NCBI GenBank assembly: GCA_030605345.1
Contig: JAUWIN010000016.1
Location: 1 to 35,616 of the forward strand
Length of the DNA stretch: 35,616 bases
DNA from: Candidatus Brocadiia bacterium
GTDB lineage: Bacteria > Planctomycetota > PUPC01
Reading direction: 5' to 3'
The notes under the pieces were generated by a model that was given only the letters and a program-made list of their open reading frames with translations, was not told the DNA's origin and searched no databases. This document shows positions 22,925 through 31,827 of the stretch, one piece after another. The position numbers were made by a program, and so were the translations under genes. The first letter of the stretch is position 1. The number at the start of each line of letters is the position of its first letter.

Positions 22925-23452
22925 TTAGGAGCGGTTCTTCGTGAAGTGGTTACGTACCTCTGCGATTATCCTTTCCAGTTCATCCTGGACAACTCGGGCC
23001 TTCGGCCCTGCCGTAAACATGGTGACATTCAAATCACCGATGACATTGGTCATGGGCCGTGCGGCTGCGCCTGGATACGTTCCCAGGTGTATGTAGACAA
23101 CGACCTCCACGCCGTCATCGGCAAACACTGGCAAGTTCTTTGGGACTTTCGCGTGGGGGGTCCATGAAGGATTCAAGCGCTGGCCGATGACACCATGACT
23201 GCATTGGAAATGGCGCCAGATCTTCTTCGGTCCGGAATCCTCGACGAGCTTCAGCTCTGCCAGAAACGCCTGATTTGTTCGTAGGGAGAGAATTTCCTCA
23301 ACCAGCCGATCGGCGACTTCCCCATAGGGAGCGAAGGCAGGCTTCCGGACCGTCCCTTGCTCCGTAACCTCCGGCGAGGAGGCTTTGCACCCCAGCAACA
23401 ACGCACATGGTAGCCAGACGAGAACCAAGATCAAGGACGCGCGATGTTTCAT
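22925..23452 (-). CDS. Putative lipoprotein of unknown function
   Basis: A 175-residue protein with a lipoprotein signal peptide: MKHRASLILVLVWLPCALLLGC, lipobox LLGC, with Cys at residue 22. The mature part contains a long helix-like segment (VADRLVEEILSLRTNQAFLAEL), key words only, then a beta-rich half with VEVVVYIHLGTYPGAAARPMTN. I do not recognise a family. Start choice: AGGAG eight bases before the ATG at 23452; a second AGGAGG abuts the ATG. The longer open frame to 23641 would run over the duplicated YbjQ fragment and is not believed. It sits between the YbjQ and SIMPL genes on the same strand. Confidence 0.72.
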   Translation of the reverse strand: MKHRASLILVLVWLPCALLLGCKASSPEVTEQGTVRKPAFAPYGEVADRLVEEILSLRTNQAFLAELKLVEDSGPKKIWRHFQCSHGVIGQRLNPSWTPHAKVPKNLPVFADDGVEVVVYIHLGTYPGAAARPMTNVIGDLNVTMFTAGPKARVVQDELERIIAEVRNHFTKNRS

Positions 23453-23508
23453 CCTCCTAGCTCCTAACAGTGATCGCGTTGTCAACACTTTTTCTTTCGT
23501 GATGGTCA

Positions 23509-23570
23509 TCGCTGCGCTTGACCGCTCTGCCGTAAGCGAAAAGTTCAGCCGCACTGGCCACAACGCTCGT
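23509..23570 (-). pseudogene. Copy B: remnant of a second YbjQ/UPF0145 gene end
   Basis: A 62-bp fragment nearly identical to the end of the intact YbjQ gene (22290-22351). It still reads TSVVASAAELFAYG in frame, but with Arg replacing Thr and Leu near the end. The similarity stops sharply on the upstream side, so it is a partial duplication or the stump of a deleted paralogue. Confidence 0.7.
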
Positions 23571-23618
23571 CCGAGTTTTCTTGCTGATAGGTGCTCGCCT
23601 ATTGCGTGTCCGCAGGAT

Positions 23619-24356
23619 TCAGCTGGTGGGTTTGATTGCATACTCGAGCGTCACAACGGCCTTGATGGTTTTTTCAATTGTTGAAGTGTCATACACCCCA
23701 TACCCGGAAGTGCGAGTTGAATTCCTTCCTGTAATCTGAAAGACCCCCTGGCGTGCCGAGAGAAGTGCACCGACTTTCCCGCGGCTATTCTGTGCGAGCG
23801 TTTGCGCTCGGCGGTAACCATCGGCCGTGGCCTGAGCAAGCAGTTCAACCTTCGTGCCCTCTAAATCTGAGACGTAGAACTGTGGCGCCGATCCACTTAT
23901 CTCAATCCCTTCCTTTATCAATTCGGTGATGCTGCGTGAAACGTCTCTGAGTAACACCACATTGCTCGAGGCAACGGAGATGCATTGGGAAACGTCGTAG
24001 TATTCGATCTGATTGGTCCTGTTGCCCTTGGCGTCTCGCTTGAGCACTTTGGACATGCTAATTGTTCCGATGGTCATGTCCGCATCAGTGAAGCCTTTCC
24101 GCTTCAGGTACTCGGTTGCCCGGTCCTTGCTTTTCTGAAGCTTCGTGTAGGCCTCGCTCAAACTTGCCCCTCTGCTGTTGTAACTACAGGAAAACCTACC
24201 GACATCTGACACTACGTCTTTTGTTGCGTAACCCTTCACCCTGATGGTCTTTTCGTGACGAATACGAACGAACAGCTTTGACAGTAACGCCGCCGAGAGA
24301 GTCATGCCGGACGCCAGTACTACCGCCGCTATCGCGAGTCTCAGTATATTCTTCAC
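23619..24356 (-). CDS. SIMPL domain (DUF541) protein
   Basis: A 245-residue exported or anchored protein. An N-terminal hydrophobic helix (ILRLAIAAVVLASGMTLSAALL, residues about 4-25; signal or anchor) is followed by a SIMPL/DUF541 domain. Landmarks are KTIRVKGYATKDVVSDVGRFS (strand at the start), the heptad-like EAYTKLQKSKDRATEYLKRKG, and the closing TIEKTIKAVVTLEYAIK. The family includes periplasmic proteins linked to oxidative stress and eukaryotic SIMPL, with unknown biochemical role. AGGAG abuts the ATG at 24362 but stands six bases before the in-frame GTG at 24356, so GTG is the better start. It is first of the minus-strand envelope cluster. Confidence 0.85.
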   Translation of the reverse strand: MKNILRLAIAAVVLASGMTLSAALLSKLFVRIRHEKTIRVKGYATKDVVSDVGRFSCSYNSRGASLSEAYTKLQKSKDRATEYLKRKGFTDADMTIGTISMSKVLKRDAKGNRTNQIEYYDVSQCISVASSNVVLLRDVSRSITELIKEGIEISGSAPQFYVSDLEGTKVELLAQATADGYRRAQTLAQNSRGKVGALLSARQGVFQITGRNSTRTSGYGVYDTSTIEKTIKAVVTLEYAIKPTS

Positions 24357-24787
24357 GTACATCTCCTTGAATGGAAATATGCCCTGCGTGGTTTCTGTAT
24401 AAAGCGCGTGACCTTACCCACGCCTTCTAAACTTCTGGTCGGCTAACACCAAGAATTGCTAACCCCCCTCCTAATATTTATCGACATGTCAGCGTGAATC
24501 CTTTAGTGGATTTTTGCGTTGTAGCTGTTCTAGCTGAAAGAGTCCGAATATTGCACCCACCCTCGGCATAATCAAGTGTTCATTAGGGTACGGCGACCAC
24601 GCTGTCAAACGTTTCTTTCGCCACGGTCACTGCCGCGTTGACGCTATCCTGTCCGTTTTTTCGTTGACTTGCCGAGCGGCGTTTGTTAGTTTCGTGCTAC
24701 TGTTCCTTCCTGATGTGGCTTGGGGCTTTTGATGTATTCATTTCTTTTTTCCGCCACAAGCAGTCGTGAGCGGGGGTCGCTCTGCGA
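24357..24787. other. Divergent intergenic region, SIMPL gene / guaB
   Basis: About 430 bp with lower GC than the surroundings and no supported gene. On the plus strand a weak promoter (24664-24692) may serve guaB. On the minus strand TTCACG-16-TATTAG near 24470-24500 is a weak candidate for the SIMPL gene. An AGGAGGGGGG run around 24460-24472 (minus) leads to no usable frame. Confidence 0.5.
24664..24692 (+). promoter_or_regulatory. Weak sigma-70-like promoter candidate for guaB-hsp20-lon
   Basis: TTGACT (24664-24669), a 17-bp spacer and TAGTTT (24687-24692). The -10 is poor (three of six), and the start would lie about 90 nt before guaB. Confidence 0.3.
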
Positions 24788-26248
24788 ATGAAGATGGTTG
24801 AAGGCGGCATCACTTTCGACGACGTCTATCTTGTCCCACAGAAATCTGACGTTCTGCCCACCGAGGTAAACACGGCCACGCGGGTGACGAGGAACATCGG
24901 GTTGAACATCCCCCTGTGCTCGGCGCCGATGGACACGGTCACGGAGTCGGCCCTGGCCATTGCCCTCGCCCAGGAGGGCGGAATCGGAATCATCCACCGT
25001 AACCTGTCGGTGGAGGAGCAGGTCCGCGAGGTGGACAAGGTTAAGCGGTCGGCCAATGGCATTATTCTCGACCCGGTTACGCTGGCGCCGGACGAGATGG
25101 TGGCCGAGGCGGTGGAAATCATGAACACCAACCGGATTTCGGGCCTGCCCATCATTGAGAAGGGCGAGCTCGTCGGAATCCTGACCAGGCGGGACCTGAG
25201 ATTTCAATCGGACACTTCGGTCAGGATCCGAGAAGTGATGACGAGGGGCAATCTGGTCACGGCTCCTTTCGGCACGACGCTCGCAGATGCCGAGCAGATC
25301 CTGCAGCGGAACAAGGTGGAGAAATTGCTCCTGGTGGACGAGGAGAGGCGCCTGCGGGGCCTGATAACGATTAAGGACATCGACAAGATACAGCAGTTCC
25401 CCAACGCCTGCCGGGACCATCGCGGCCGGCTTCGGGTCGGCGCTGCGGCCGGGCCGTACGATGACGGACGGGTCGAGCAACTCATCGCCAAAGACGTGGA
25501 CCTCATCTGCGTGGACACGGCCCACGGCCACACGCAGGGGGTTATGGAGGCGGTCAGGCGGATCAAGAAGGCGCACGACATCGAGGTCATCGCCGGCAAC
25601 GTGGCTACAGCCGAGGGAGCAGCGGACCTGGTCGAGGCCGGGGCGGACGCGGTGAAGGTCGGCATCGGCCCTGGCTCGATCTGCACCACCCGGGTGGTGG
25701 CCGGGGTTGGCGTTCCCCAGATAACTGCCATCGCCGACGCCGCCTCCTCGGCGGGCGACGTGCCGGTCATTGCGGACGGCGGCATACGCTATTCGGGAGA
25801 CATCGTCAAGGCCCTGGCGGCCGGCGCCAGCGCGGTGATGCTGGGCAGTTTGTTCGCCGGGCTTACGGAAAGTCCGGGCGATGTGATATACTATCACGGC
25901 CGGAGTTTCAAGGCCTACCGCGGGATGGGCTCGCTGGGGGCAATGGTCAAGGGCGGCAGGGGCCGCTACGGCCAGGGCGGGATTGACAGGCCGGCGAAAC
26001 TGGTGCCCGAAGGGGTCGAAGGCCGGGTCCCGCATCACGGCCCACTGGCGGAGTTCGTCTATCAACTGGTCGGCGGGGTCAGGGCGGGAATGGGATATAT
26101 GGGGGCGCGGGAGATCACGGACATTCAACAGCGCTCGAAGTTCATCCGCATCTCGCCTGCCAGCGTGGCCGAAGGCCACCCGCACGACATCGTCATCACC
26201 CAGGAGGCGCCAAACTACAGGCTTGAGTACCAGGACGATATTTCCTAG
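24788..26248 (+). CDS. guaB: IMP dehydrogenase
   Basis: IMP dehydrogenase, 486 residues, which oxidises IMP to XMP with NAD+ in the committed step of GMP synthesis. The N-terminus [18 protein letters not shown] is typical. A pair of CBS domains (about 92-205) is inserted in the barrel. The catalytic loop [11 protein letters not shown] carries Cys299, and [19 protein letters not shown] binds the phosphate. The flap has MGSLGAM and the Arg-Tyr of GRYGQGG, and [11 protein letters not shown] follows. All key parts are present, so the protein looks intact. The ATG at 24794 is an alternative start. A large open frame on the opposite strand is a shadow. hsp20 follows 21 bp after the stop. Confidence 0.97.
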   Translation: MKMVEGGITFDDVYLVPQKSDVLPTEVNTATRVTRNIGLNIPLCSAPMDTVTESALAIALAQEGGIGIIHRNLSVEEQVREVDKVKRSANGIILDPVTLAPDEMVAEAVEIMNTNRISGLPIIEKGELVGILTRRDLRFQSDTSVRIREVMTRGNLVTAPFGTTLADAEQILQRNKVEKLLLVDEERRLRGLITIKDIDKIQQFPNACRDHRGRLRVGAAAGPYDDGRVEQLIAKDVDLICVDTAHGHTQGVMEAVRRIKKAHDIEVIAGNVATAEGAADLVEAGADAVKVGIGPGSICTTRVVAGVGVPQITAIADAASSAGDVPVIADGGIRYSGDIVKALAAGASAVMLGSLFAGLTESPGDVIYYHGRSFKAYRGMGSLGAMVKGGRGRYGQGGIDRPAKLVPEGVEGRVPHHGPLAEFVYQLVGGVRAGMGYMGAREITDIQQRSKFIRISPASVAEGHPHDIVITQEAPNYRLEYQDDIS

Positions 26249-26269
26249 ACGGTTGAAGGAGGCATGAGA

Positions 26270-26740
26270 ATGAACCTCATCCCAACCACCGCGGTCGGCG
26301 AATGTGCTCACGCACAGGGCTACCGGAAGGAGACCGAAGGGGAGAAAGTGCTGAAGCACTTCTTCTCACAGAGCAACCTGTTCAGCACCCTCCCACACAA
26401 CCTATGGAGCCCGCCGACCGACGTGTATGAGACACCCAGCATGTATGTGGTCAGGGTCGAAATACCCGGCATCGAGGACGTAGGGAGAGACGTGGACATC
26501 GAACTCAACCGCAATGTGCTGACCATCCGCGGCTACAGGCGCGACATGACCTCCGACACCAAACTCGGCTTCCACCAGATGGAAATCCACTACGGATACT
26601 TCGAAAAGGTGGTCACGCTGCCGCACTCTATCGACCCGGACGCCCGAAAGGGGGCCTACGAGGACGGGTTCCTTTGCATCACCATCGACAAGGCCGAGCC
26701 TCGTGGCAGGAGCCAGCGCCGCATCGACATAAAATCCTGA
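26270..26740 (+). CDS. Hsp20/alpha-crystallin family small heat shock protein
   Basis: A 156-residue small heat shock protein, an ATP-independent holdase. The alpha-crystallin domain runs from about residue 45 (PPTDVYETPSMYVVRVEIPGI) to 145. It includes NVLTIRGYRR and the final strand segment GAYEDGFLCITIDKA, where the family usually has G-x-L; here it is FLCI. The C-terminal I-x-I/V anchor may be RRIDIKS. GGAGG (26258-26262) stands seven bases before ATG 26270 but only one base before ATG 26264, so 26270 is preferred. A GTG at 26348 with GGGGAG is another, shorter option. It lies between guaB and lon, 12 bp from lon, a pairing fitting protein quality control. Confidence 0.9.
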   Translation: MNLIPTTAVGECAHAQGYRKETEGEKVLKHFFSQSNLFSTLPHNLWSPPTDVYETPSMYVVRVEIPGIEDVGRDVDIELNRNVLTIRGYRRDMTSDTKLGFHQMEIHYGYFEKVVTLPHSIDPDARKGAYEDGFLCITIDKAEPRGRSQRRIDIKS

Positions 26741-26752
26741 GAGCTTGGTGCA

Positions 26753-29188
26753 ATGGACGAGGAGAAAAAAAGCGATGCCATTGAGGTGAGCATAGAGCCG
26801 GCGGAAGTTACCGAACTTACGTCGGACGGACGGCCGAAACTGCCCGCCGAACTGCCTGTGCTACCCGCAGGGACGAACGTCATCTTCCCAGGAATGATGG
26901 TGCCGCTGATCTTCTCCGGTGAGCGGTCCATTCGGTGCATCGACGAGACGGTAGTCAAAGACCGCCTTCTCGTGCTTACGGCGCAGAAGGACCCAGACGA
27001 AGAAGACCCCTCACCGGATAGCCTCCATCGCGTCGGCTGCGCCGGCGCCGTGCTTAAGATGCTGAAGTTCCCTGACGGGACCACCCGCATCCTGGCGCAA
27101 GGGATTGTCCGCGCCACCATCCACGATTACACCCAGACCGAGCCGTTCCTGAAGGCACGGGTGGAGTCCGCCAAGGAGGTAGAGCGGAAGACGCGCAAAC
27201 TGGAGGCGCTGGCGGCGAACGTGTCCAACGAGTTCCAACGGCTGGTGGGCTTGATGCCGAACGTGGCCGACGAGGTCAAAGTCACCGCACTCAACATCAA
27301 GGAGCCGGGGAAACTGGCCGACTTCATTACCTCGAACCTCAGCATCAAAGCGGGAGAGAAGCAGCTGATCCTTGCCGAGTTCGACGTCCAGGCCAGGCTG
27401 GGGCGAGTCGCCGGCGTCCTCAGCCGCGAAATACAACTCCTCGAGCTGGGCTCGCGCATCCAGAAAGAAGTCCAGGACACCATGAGCAAGAACCAGCGCC
27501 AGTATTACCTTCGCCAGCAATTGAAGGCCATCCAGCAGGAGCTGGGCGAAGGCGACGAGCGTACCCAGGAAATTGAGGAACTCCAGCAGCAGGTCAAGGA
27601 TGCGCGGATGACCGAAGAAGCGGAACGCGAGGCCGAAAAGGAGCTCGGCCGCCTCGCCCGGATGTCCCCCAGCGCCGCAGAATACAGCGTCATCCGCACC
27701 TACCTCGACTGGCTTATCGGGTTGCCGTGGAGCAAGGCGAGCGAAGACAACCTCGACGGCAAGACTGCTGCCAAGGTGCTCGACGAAAACCACCACGACC
27801 TGGACAAGGTCAAGGAGCGCATTCTGGAGTACCTGGCGGTGCGGAGGCTGAAGCCCGACAGCTAGGGGCCGATCCTCTGCTTCGTGGGCCCCCCCGGGGT
27901 GGGCAAGACCAGTTTGGGAAAGTCCATCGCCCGGGCCCTCGGCCGCAGGTTCCATCGCCTCTCGCTCGGCGGAGTGCGCGACGAGGCCGAGATACGCGGT
28001 CATCGCCGAACCTACGTCGGCGCCCTGCCCGGAAGAATCATCCAGGGCATACGAAGGGTCGGCACCAGAAACCCGTTGTTCATGCTGGACGAGGTGGACA
28101 AACTGGGCATAGATTTCCGCGGCGACCCGGCCAGCGCCCTCCTCGAGGTGCTGGACCCGGAGCAAAACCACAGCTTCTCCGACCACTACCTGGGCGTCAC
28201 CTTCGACCTGTCGAGCGTGATGTTCATTACCACGGCCAACCTTCTCGACCCCGTACCGCCGGCGCTGAAAGACCGGGTGGAGGTGATTACTCTGCCGGGC
28301 TACACCCACGAAGACAAACTGGGCATCGCCAAGAAGCACCTCCTCCCCAAGCAGGTGGCAGAACACGGCCTGGGAAGGGGCCAGGTGCGGATATTGGACT
28401 CGGCCCTGAAGAAAATCATCAGCAGCTACACCCGCGAGGCGGGGGTGCGCAACCTCGAGCGGGAGATCGCAGCCCTCTGCCGCAAGGTGGCAAAGTACGT
28501 CGCAGAGGGTGGAAAAGAAAAACAGACCATCAGGGCGTCCAACCTCGACCAATACCTTGGCCCGGTCAAATTCTACTCTGAACTGGCCGACCATTCGAAG
28601 CAGCCCGGGGTCGCAACAGGCATGGCATGGACCGCTTCCGGCGGCGAAATCCTGTTCGTCGAATCCACCCGCATGCCCGGCAACAAGGAACTCACACTCA
28701 CCGGCCAACTGGGCGATGTGATGAAGGAATCCGCACGGGCAGCGCTGAGCTACATCCGGTCACACGCCGCGCAGATAGGCATCGATGAGGATTTCTTCAA
28801 GAAAGCCGACATCCATATCCACGTCCCCGCCGGGGCCATCCCCAAGGACGGGCCTTCCGCGGGAATTACGATGGTCATGTCGCTCATCTCGCTGCTGACG
28901 GTCAGACCGACCAGGATGAAACTGGCGATGACGGGCGAGATCACCCTCCGCGGGCGGGTCCTGCCCGTCGGGGGCATCAAGGAGAAAGTGCTCGCCGCAC
29001 ACCGGGCCGGCATCAAAATCGTCATTATCCCCGCAAAGAACGAAAAGGACCTCGAAGACGTGCCCCCGGAGGTAAGGAAACGCATCGAATTTGTGGCGGT
29101 GGATACCATCGACGACGCCGTGGAAGCCGCGTTCGGCCAAGGCATCGTCAAAAAGCAGAAGAACCGCAAGCCGCCGCGGGGTAGGTGA
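26753..29188 (+). CDS. lon: Lon ATP-dependent protease, interrupted by in-frame TAG
   Basis: Lon, 811 codons in one frame. An N-terminal substrate-binding domain ([19 protein letters not shown]) and a coiled-coil region (about 230-310, [19 protein letters not shown]) come first. The AAA+ module has Walker [10 protein letters not shown] (379-387) and Walker B FMLDEVDK, and the protease domain has [10 protein letters not shown] (Ser702) and [12 protein letters not shown] (Lys745). Codon 371 (27863-27865) is TAG, eight codons before Walker A, where relatives have a residue such as Lys. As given, the product would stop after the N-terminal domain. Downstream sequence shows no decay, so this is a recent mutation or sequencing error. 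An internal GTG (27884) would begin inside Walker A and cannot rescue it. hsp20 is 12 bp upstream. Confidence 0.93.
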
Positions 29189-29329
29189 ACATCACGACGA
29201 AGGCCAAATCCCCGCGGGAAACCCGCGAACGCCGCAACGCCATCCTACACAGCTCTTGGGCCTCGCACCCATGGCACTGAACAGAGGCATATCCTAATTG
29301 CACACTTCGCTTCACGCTTTCAAAGGTCA

Positions 29330-30751
29330 ATGAGCAGGATGAACAGACGCAGACAACTGGAAGAAGTAGAAAAACCGGAACTGCTTGAAGACGTCTTCCC
29401 ACACATTCTACCGCCAAGGATACGGCTTGACGGCGTTACGAGGGAGGTCATCGACGGCAAGACGTATGAAGCGGACCTCTCGAACGCTGGGTCGCGGGAA
29501 CTTGTCATCACCGACACGACCTTCCGGGACGGGCAACAGGCGAGGGTGCCCTATACCGTCGCCCAGATCGCCCGGCTGTACGAACTTCTCTCCCGCCTCG
29601 GCGGGCCGAGAGGGGTGATCCGGCAGACCGAGTTCTTTTTGTATGGCAAGAAGGATCGCCAAGCGGTGGACGCCTGCCGCGAGCTGGGACTTGAATACCC
29701 GCAGATTACAGGCTGGGTCCGTGCCGAACTCGGCGACTTGGAGCTGGTCAAGGAGATGGAACTCCCCGAGACTGGCCTGCTCACCTCGTGCTCGGATTAT
29801 CACATTTTCATGAAGCTGCGGCTTGACCGCCGGAAGGCCTTCGACAGATACTTGGCAGTGGTCAAGGAGGCCCTGGCAAACGGTATCCGCCCGCGGTGCC
29901 ATCTGGAAGACCTCACGCGGGCCGACGTGTACGGCTTTGTGGTCCCGTTTGTCCAGGAGCTGTCGCGGCTGTCGGAGCAGGTATCGCCGGACAAGACGGT
30001 CAAAATCCGGCTGTGTGATACGATGGGTTTCGGCCTGTCGTATCCGACGGCGGAATTGCCCCGCAGCGTCCCGAAACTCGTGCTTCTGATGCTCCACGAG
30101 TGCGGCATACCCAGCCAGGACCTGGAGTGGCACGGGCACAACGACTTTCACAAGGTGCTCGCCAATGCGACAACCGCGTGGCTCTACGGCTGCAACGCGC
30201 TGAACGCCACCCTGCTCGGCATCGGCGAGCGGACCGGCAACCCGCCGCTCGAGGGGGCAATCATGGAATACATCGGCCTCAAGGGCGACCTGTGCGGCAT
30301 CGACACCCGCGTGATCACCGAAATTGCGCAATACTATCGCTCCATCGGCACCCACATCGCCGCCCGGTATCCACTTGTGGGTGCTGATTTCACCAGGACC
30401 CGCGCGGGCATCCACGCCGGCGGACTGAGGGCGGACGAACGGATTTACAACATCTTTGACACAGAGCGGCTGCTCGGCCGACCGCCGGAAGTCTCCGTCA
30501 CGAACAACTCCGGCTCAGACGGTATCGCCCTATACGTCAATAACTTCCTCGGACTCCACGGCAAGGATCGGCTGCGCCCCAGCAAGATGGTCAAGATTAT
30601 GCGCTGGGTGAACGACCAATACGAGGTGCATGGGCGCACGACCGCCATCTCGGACAAGGAGCTTGTCGAACAGGTCAGGGAACATCTGCCCGAAGCATAC
30701 AAGGAAGCCGAAACAGCCTGCAGGCTGAGAACGGAGAACCGCGAAGGATGA
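29330..30751 (+). CDS. Isopropylmalate/homocitrate/Re-citrate synthase-family enzyme
   Basis: A 473-residue DRE-TIM metallolyase that joins acetyl-CoA to a 2-oxoacid. The signature is DTTFRDGQQ (compare DTTLRDGEQ), with later EWHGHNDFHK supplying the metal-binding His pair and GIGERTGNPPLE the conserved NAGE-like loop. The N-terminal stretch EDVFPHILPPRIRLDG and the segments QTEFFLYGKKDRQAV and SCSDYHIFMKLRLDRRKAF mark a subgroup distinct from LeuA: no C-terminal LeuA regulatory domain is visible. From memory this subgroup includes Re-face citrate synthases of anaerobes and many mis-annotated isopropylmalate synthases. The substrate (oxaloacetate, 2-oxoisovalerate, 2-oxoglutarate) is not provable here. 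An ATG at 29339 is an alternative start. CorA follows. Confidence 0.85.
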   Translation: MSRMNRRRQLEEVEKPELLEDVFPHILPPRIRLDGVTREVIDGKTYEADLSNAGSRELVITDTTFRDGQQARVPYTVAQIARLYELLSRLGGPRGVIRQTEFFLYGKKDRQAVDACRELGLEYPQITGWVRAELGDLELVKEMELPETGLLTSCSDYHIFMKLRLDRRKAFDRYLAVVKEALANGIRPRCHLEDLTRADVYGFVVPFVQELSRLSEQVSPDKTVKIRLCDTMGFGLSYPTAELPRSVPKLVLLMLHECGIPSQDLEWHGHNDFHKVLANATTAWLYGCNALNATLLGIGERTGNPPLEGAIMEYIGLKGDLCGIDTRVITEIAQYYRSIGTHIAARYPLVGADFTRTRAGIHAGGLRADERIYNIFDTERLLGRPPEVSVTNNSGSDGIALYVNNFLGLHGKDRLRPSKMVKIMRWVNDQYEVHGRTTAISDKELVEQVREHLPEAYKEAETACRLRTENREG

Positions 30752-30796
30752 CCAGGAATTTGTTATTATCTGTCTCTCATTCACAGGGGTACTCGG

Positions 30797-31762
30797 GTGT
30801 TTAAAGCGCGAGCATATCTGAAGGATGGTCGCATCGAGACGGACCTCACAGTGGAAGGGATTCGGGAGATTCTGAAAGACGCCGAAAATAAACTGTGGAT
30901 CGACATCGAAGACATCAACCCCGACGACATCAATCTCCTCAAGGACGACCTGAAGATTCACCCCATCGCTGTGGAGGAGGTCCTGACGCCGATGGAGCGG
31001 CCGGAGATGCAATCGTTCGAGAACCACATCCTGCTGGTGCTTCACGCCCCCTCGGCCAATCTTGCCAAGGGTGGGATGGACACTGTCGAGATTGACTTCC
31101 TGGTGGGGAGGAATTTTATCGTCACTATCCGCGGCGGTCCGATTGCGAGTGTCAGAGACCTGGAGAACCGGGTCAGGGCGGACCCGAGGATCATGGCTCG
31201 GGGTTGCGACTTTATGCTCTATTTTATGGCGGACGCTATGGTTGACGACTACCTGCCCGTGCTAAACGCCATCGATAAGCGAATAGACGCCACCCAGGAA
31301 TCTGCCGCCAAAAATCCCACCAGTGAGACATTCACCGACCTGATGAAGATTAAGACCGACATCCTCGAGATCCGACGCGCCACTGTCCCGCAACTCGAGG
31401 TGGTGCGCTCACTCATCCGTGGCTACGCTGACATCATCGAGAAGGGGCTTTCTGTTTACTTCCGCTCAGTGTGTGAACACCTCCAGCAGGTGAACGCCCA
31501 GCTCGACGCCGCCCGCGAGGAAGTCAACAGCACCGTCCAGGTCTCGCTGGCGGTGAAGTCGGACCAATTGAACCAGGTGATAAAGGTGTTGACCATCATT
31601 ACGGTAATTATGATGCCGCTGACGCTGATCACCGGGGTGTTTGGAATGAACTTCGACTTTCCCAGGTGGCTGGTGAACTCCGGCCTGTGGCTGACCACGG
31701 GCGGGATGGGAATTATGGCCCTGGTCCTTGTGAGATACTTCAGAAAAAGGCGCTGGCTTTAG
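30797..31762 (+). CDS. CorA family divalent metal ion transporter
   Basis: A 321-residue CorA-type channel for Mg2+ (or Co2+/Ni2+), a homopentamer in the inner membrane. The cytosolic alpha-beta domain (1-150) and a long stalk helix (about 160-255, VLNAIDKRIDATQE to VSLAVKSDQLNQVIKVLT) precede two C-terminal membrane helices. The pore signature GMN is in ITGVFGMNFDFP. The C-terminus RYFRKRRWL is basic, as usual. The start is GTG 30797 with AGGGG at 30784-30788. The 3' end overlaps the hairpin that terminates the convergent transglutaminase gene. Confidence 0.94.
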   Translation: MFKARAYLKDGRIETDLTVEGIREILKDAENKLWIDIEDINPDDINLLKDDLKIHPIAVEEVLTPMERPEMQSFENHILLVLHAPSANLAKGGMDTVEIDFLVGRNFIVTIRGGPIASVRDLENRVRADPRIMARGCDFMLYFMADAMVDDYLPVLNAIDKRIDATQESAAKNPTSETFTDLMKIKTDILEIRRATVPQLEVVRSLIRGYADIIEKGLSVYFRSVCEHLQQVNAQLDAAREEVNSTVQVSLAVKSDQLNQVIKVLTIITVIMMPLTLITGVFGMNFDFPRWLVNSGLWLTTGGMGIMALVLVRYFRKRRWL

Positions 31763-31781
31763 AGAACAGACCAAGCCAGCG
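31744..31781 (-). terminator. Intrinsic terminator of the transglutaminase-like gene
   Basis: On the minus strand a 9-bp stem CGCTGGCTT / AAGCCAGCG (31773-31781 with 31751-31759, 13-nt loop) is followed after two bases by five T (31744-31748 on the plus strand are A). It overlaps the corA stop codon, so it sits just past the convergent gene ending at 31828. On the plus strand no T-run follows, so it acts mainly in one direction. Confidence 0.7.
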
Positions 31782-31827
31782 TGCGAGCGACACTCCCGGC
31801 CCAGCAGATTTATCTAAATAATATCAA

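Noticed and set aside
24585..24690. Weak similarity between 24601-24650 and 23478-23520, and a short minus-strand frame ending at 24586
   Set aside because: The match has gaps and is around 70 percent by eye over 50 bp, too weak to call a repeat or gene remnant.
24686..26359. 557-codon open frame opposite guaB
   Set aside because: It mirrors an intact IMP dehydrogenase gene; the translation is low-complexity with no family and no ribosome site. GC-rich codon use leaves the opposite strand open.
27863..27865. Amber recoding or stop-codon readthrough as an explanation for lon
   Set aside because: Several genes in the window end in TAG as the natural stop, so TAG is not generally sense; no special readthrough signal was seen.
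27011..28708. 565-codon open frame opposite lon
   Set aside because: Same cause: a shadow of the Lon gene with no recognisable domains.
29213..29227. CGCGGG-AAA-CCCGCG hairpin after lon
   Set aside because: A perfect 6-bp stem but no T-run on either side, so it is not supported as a terminator.
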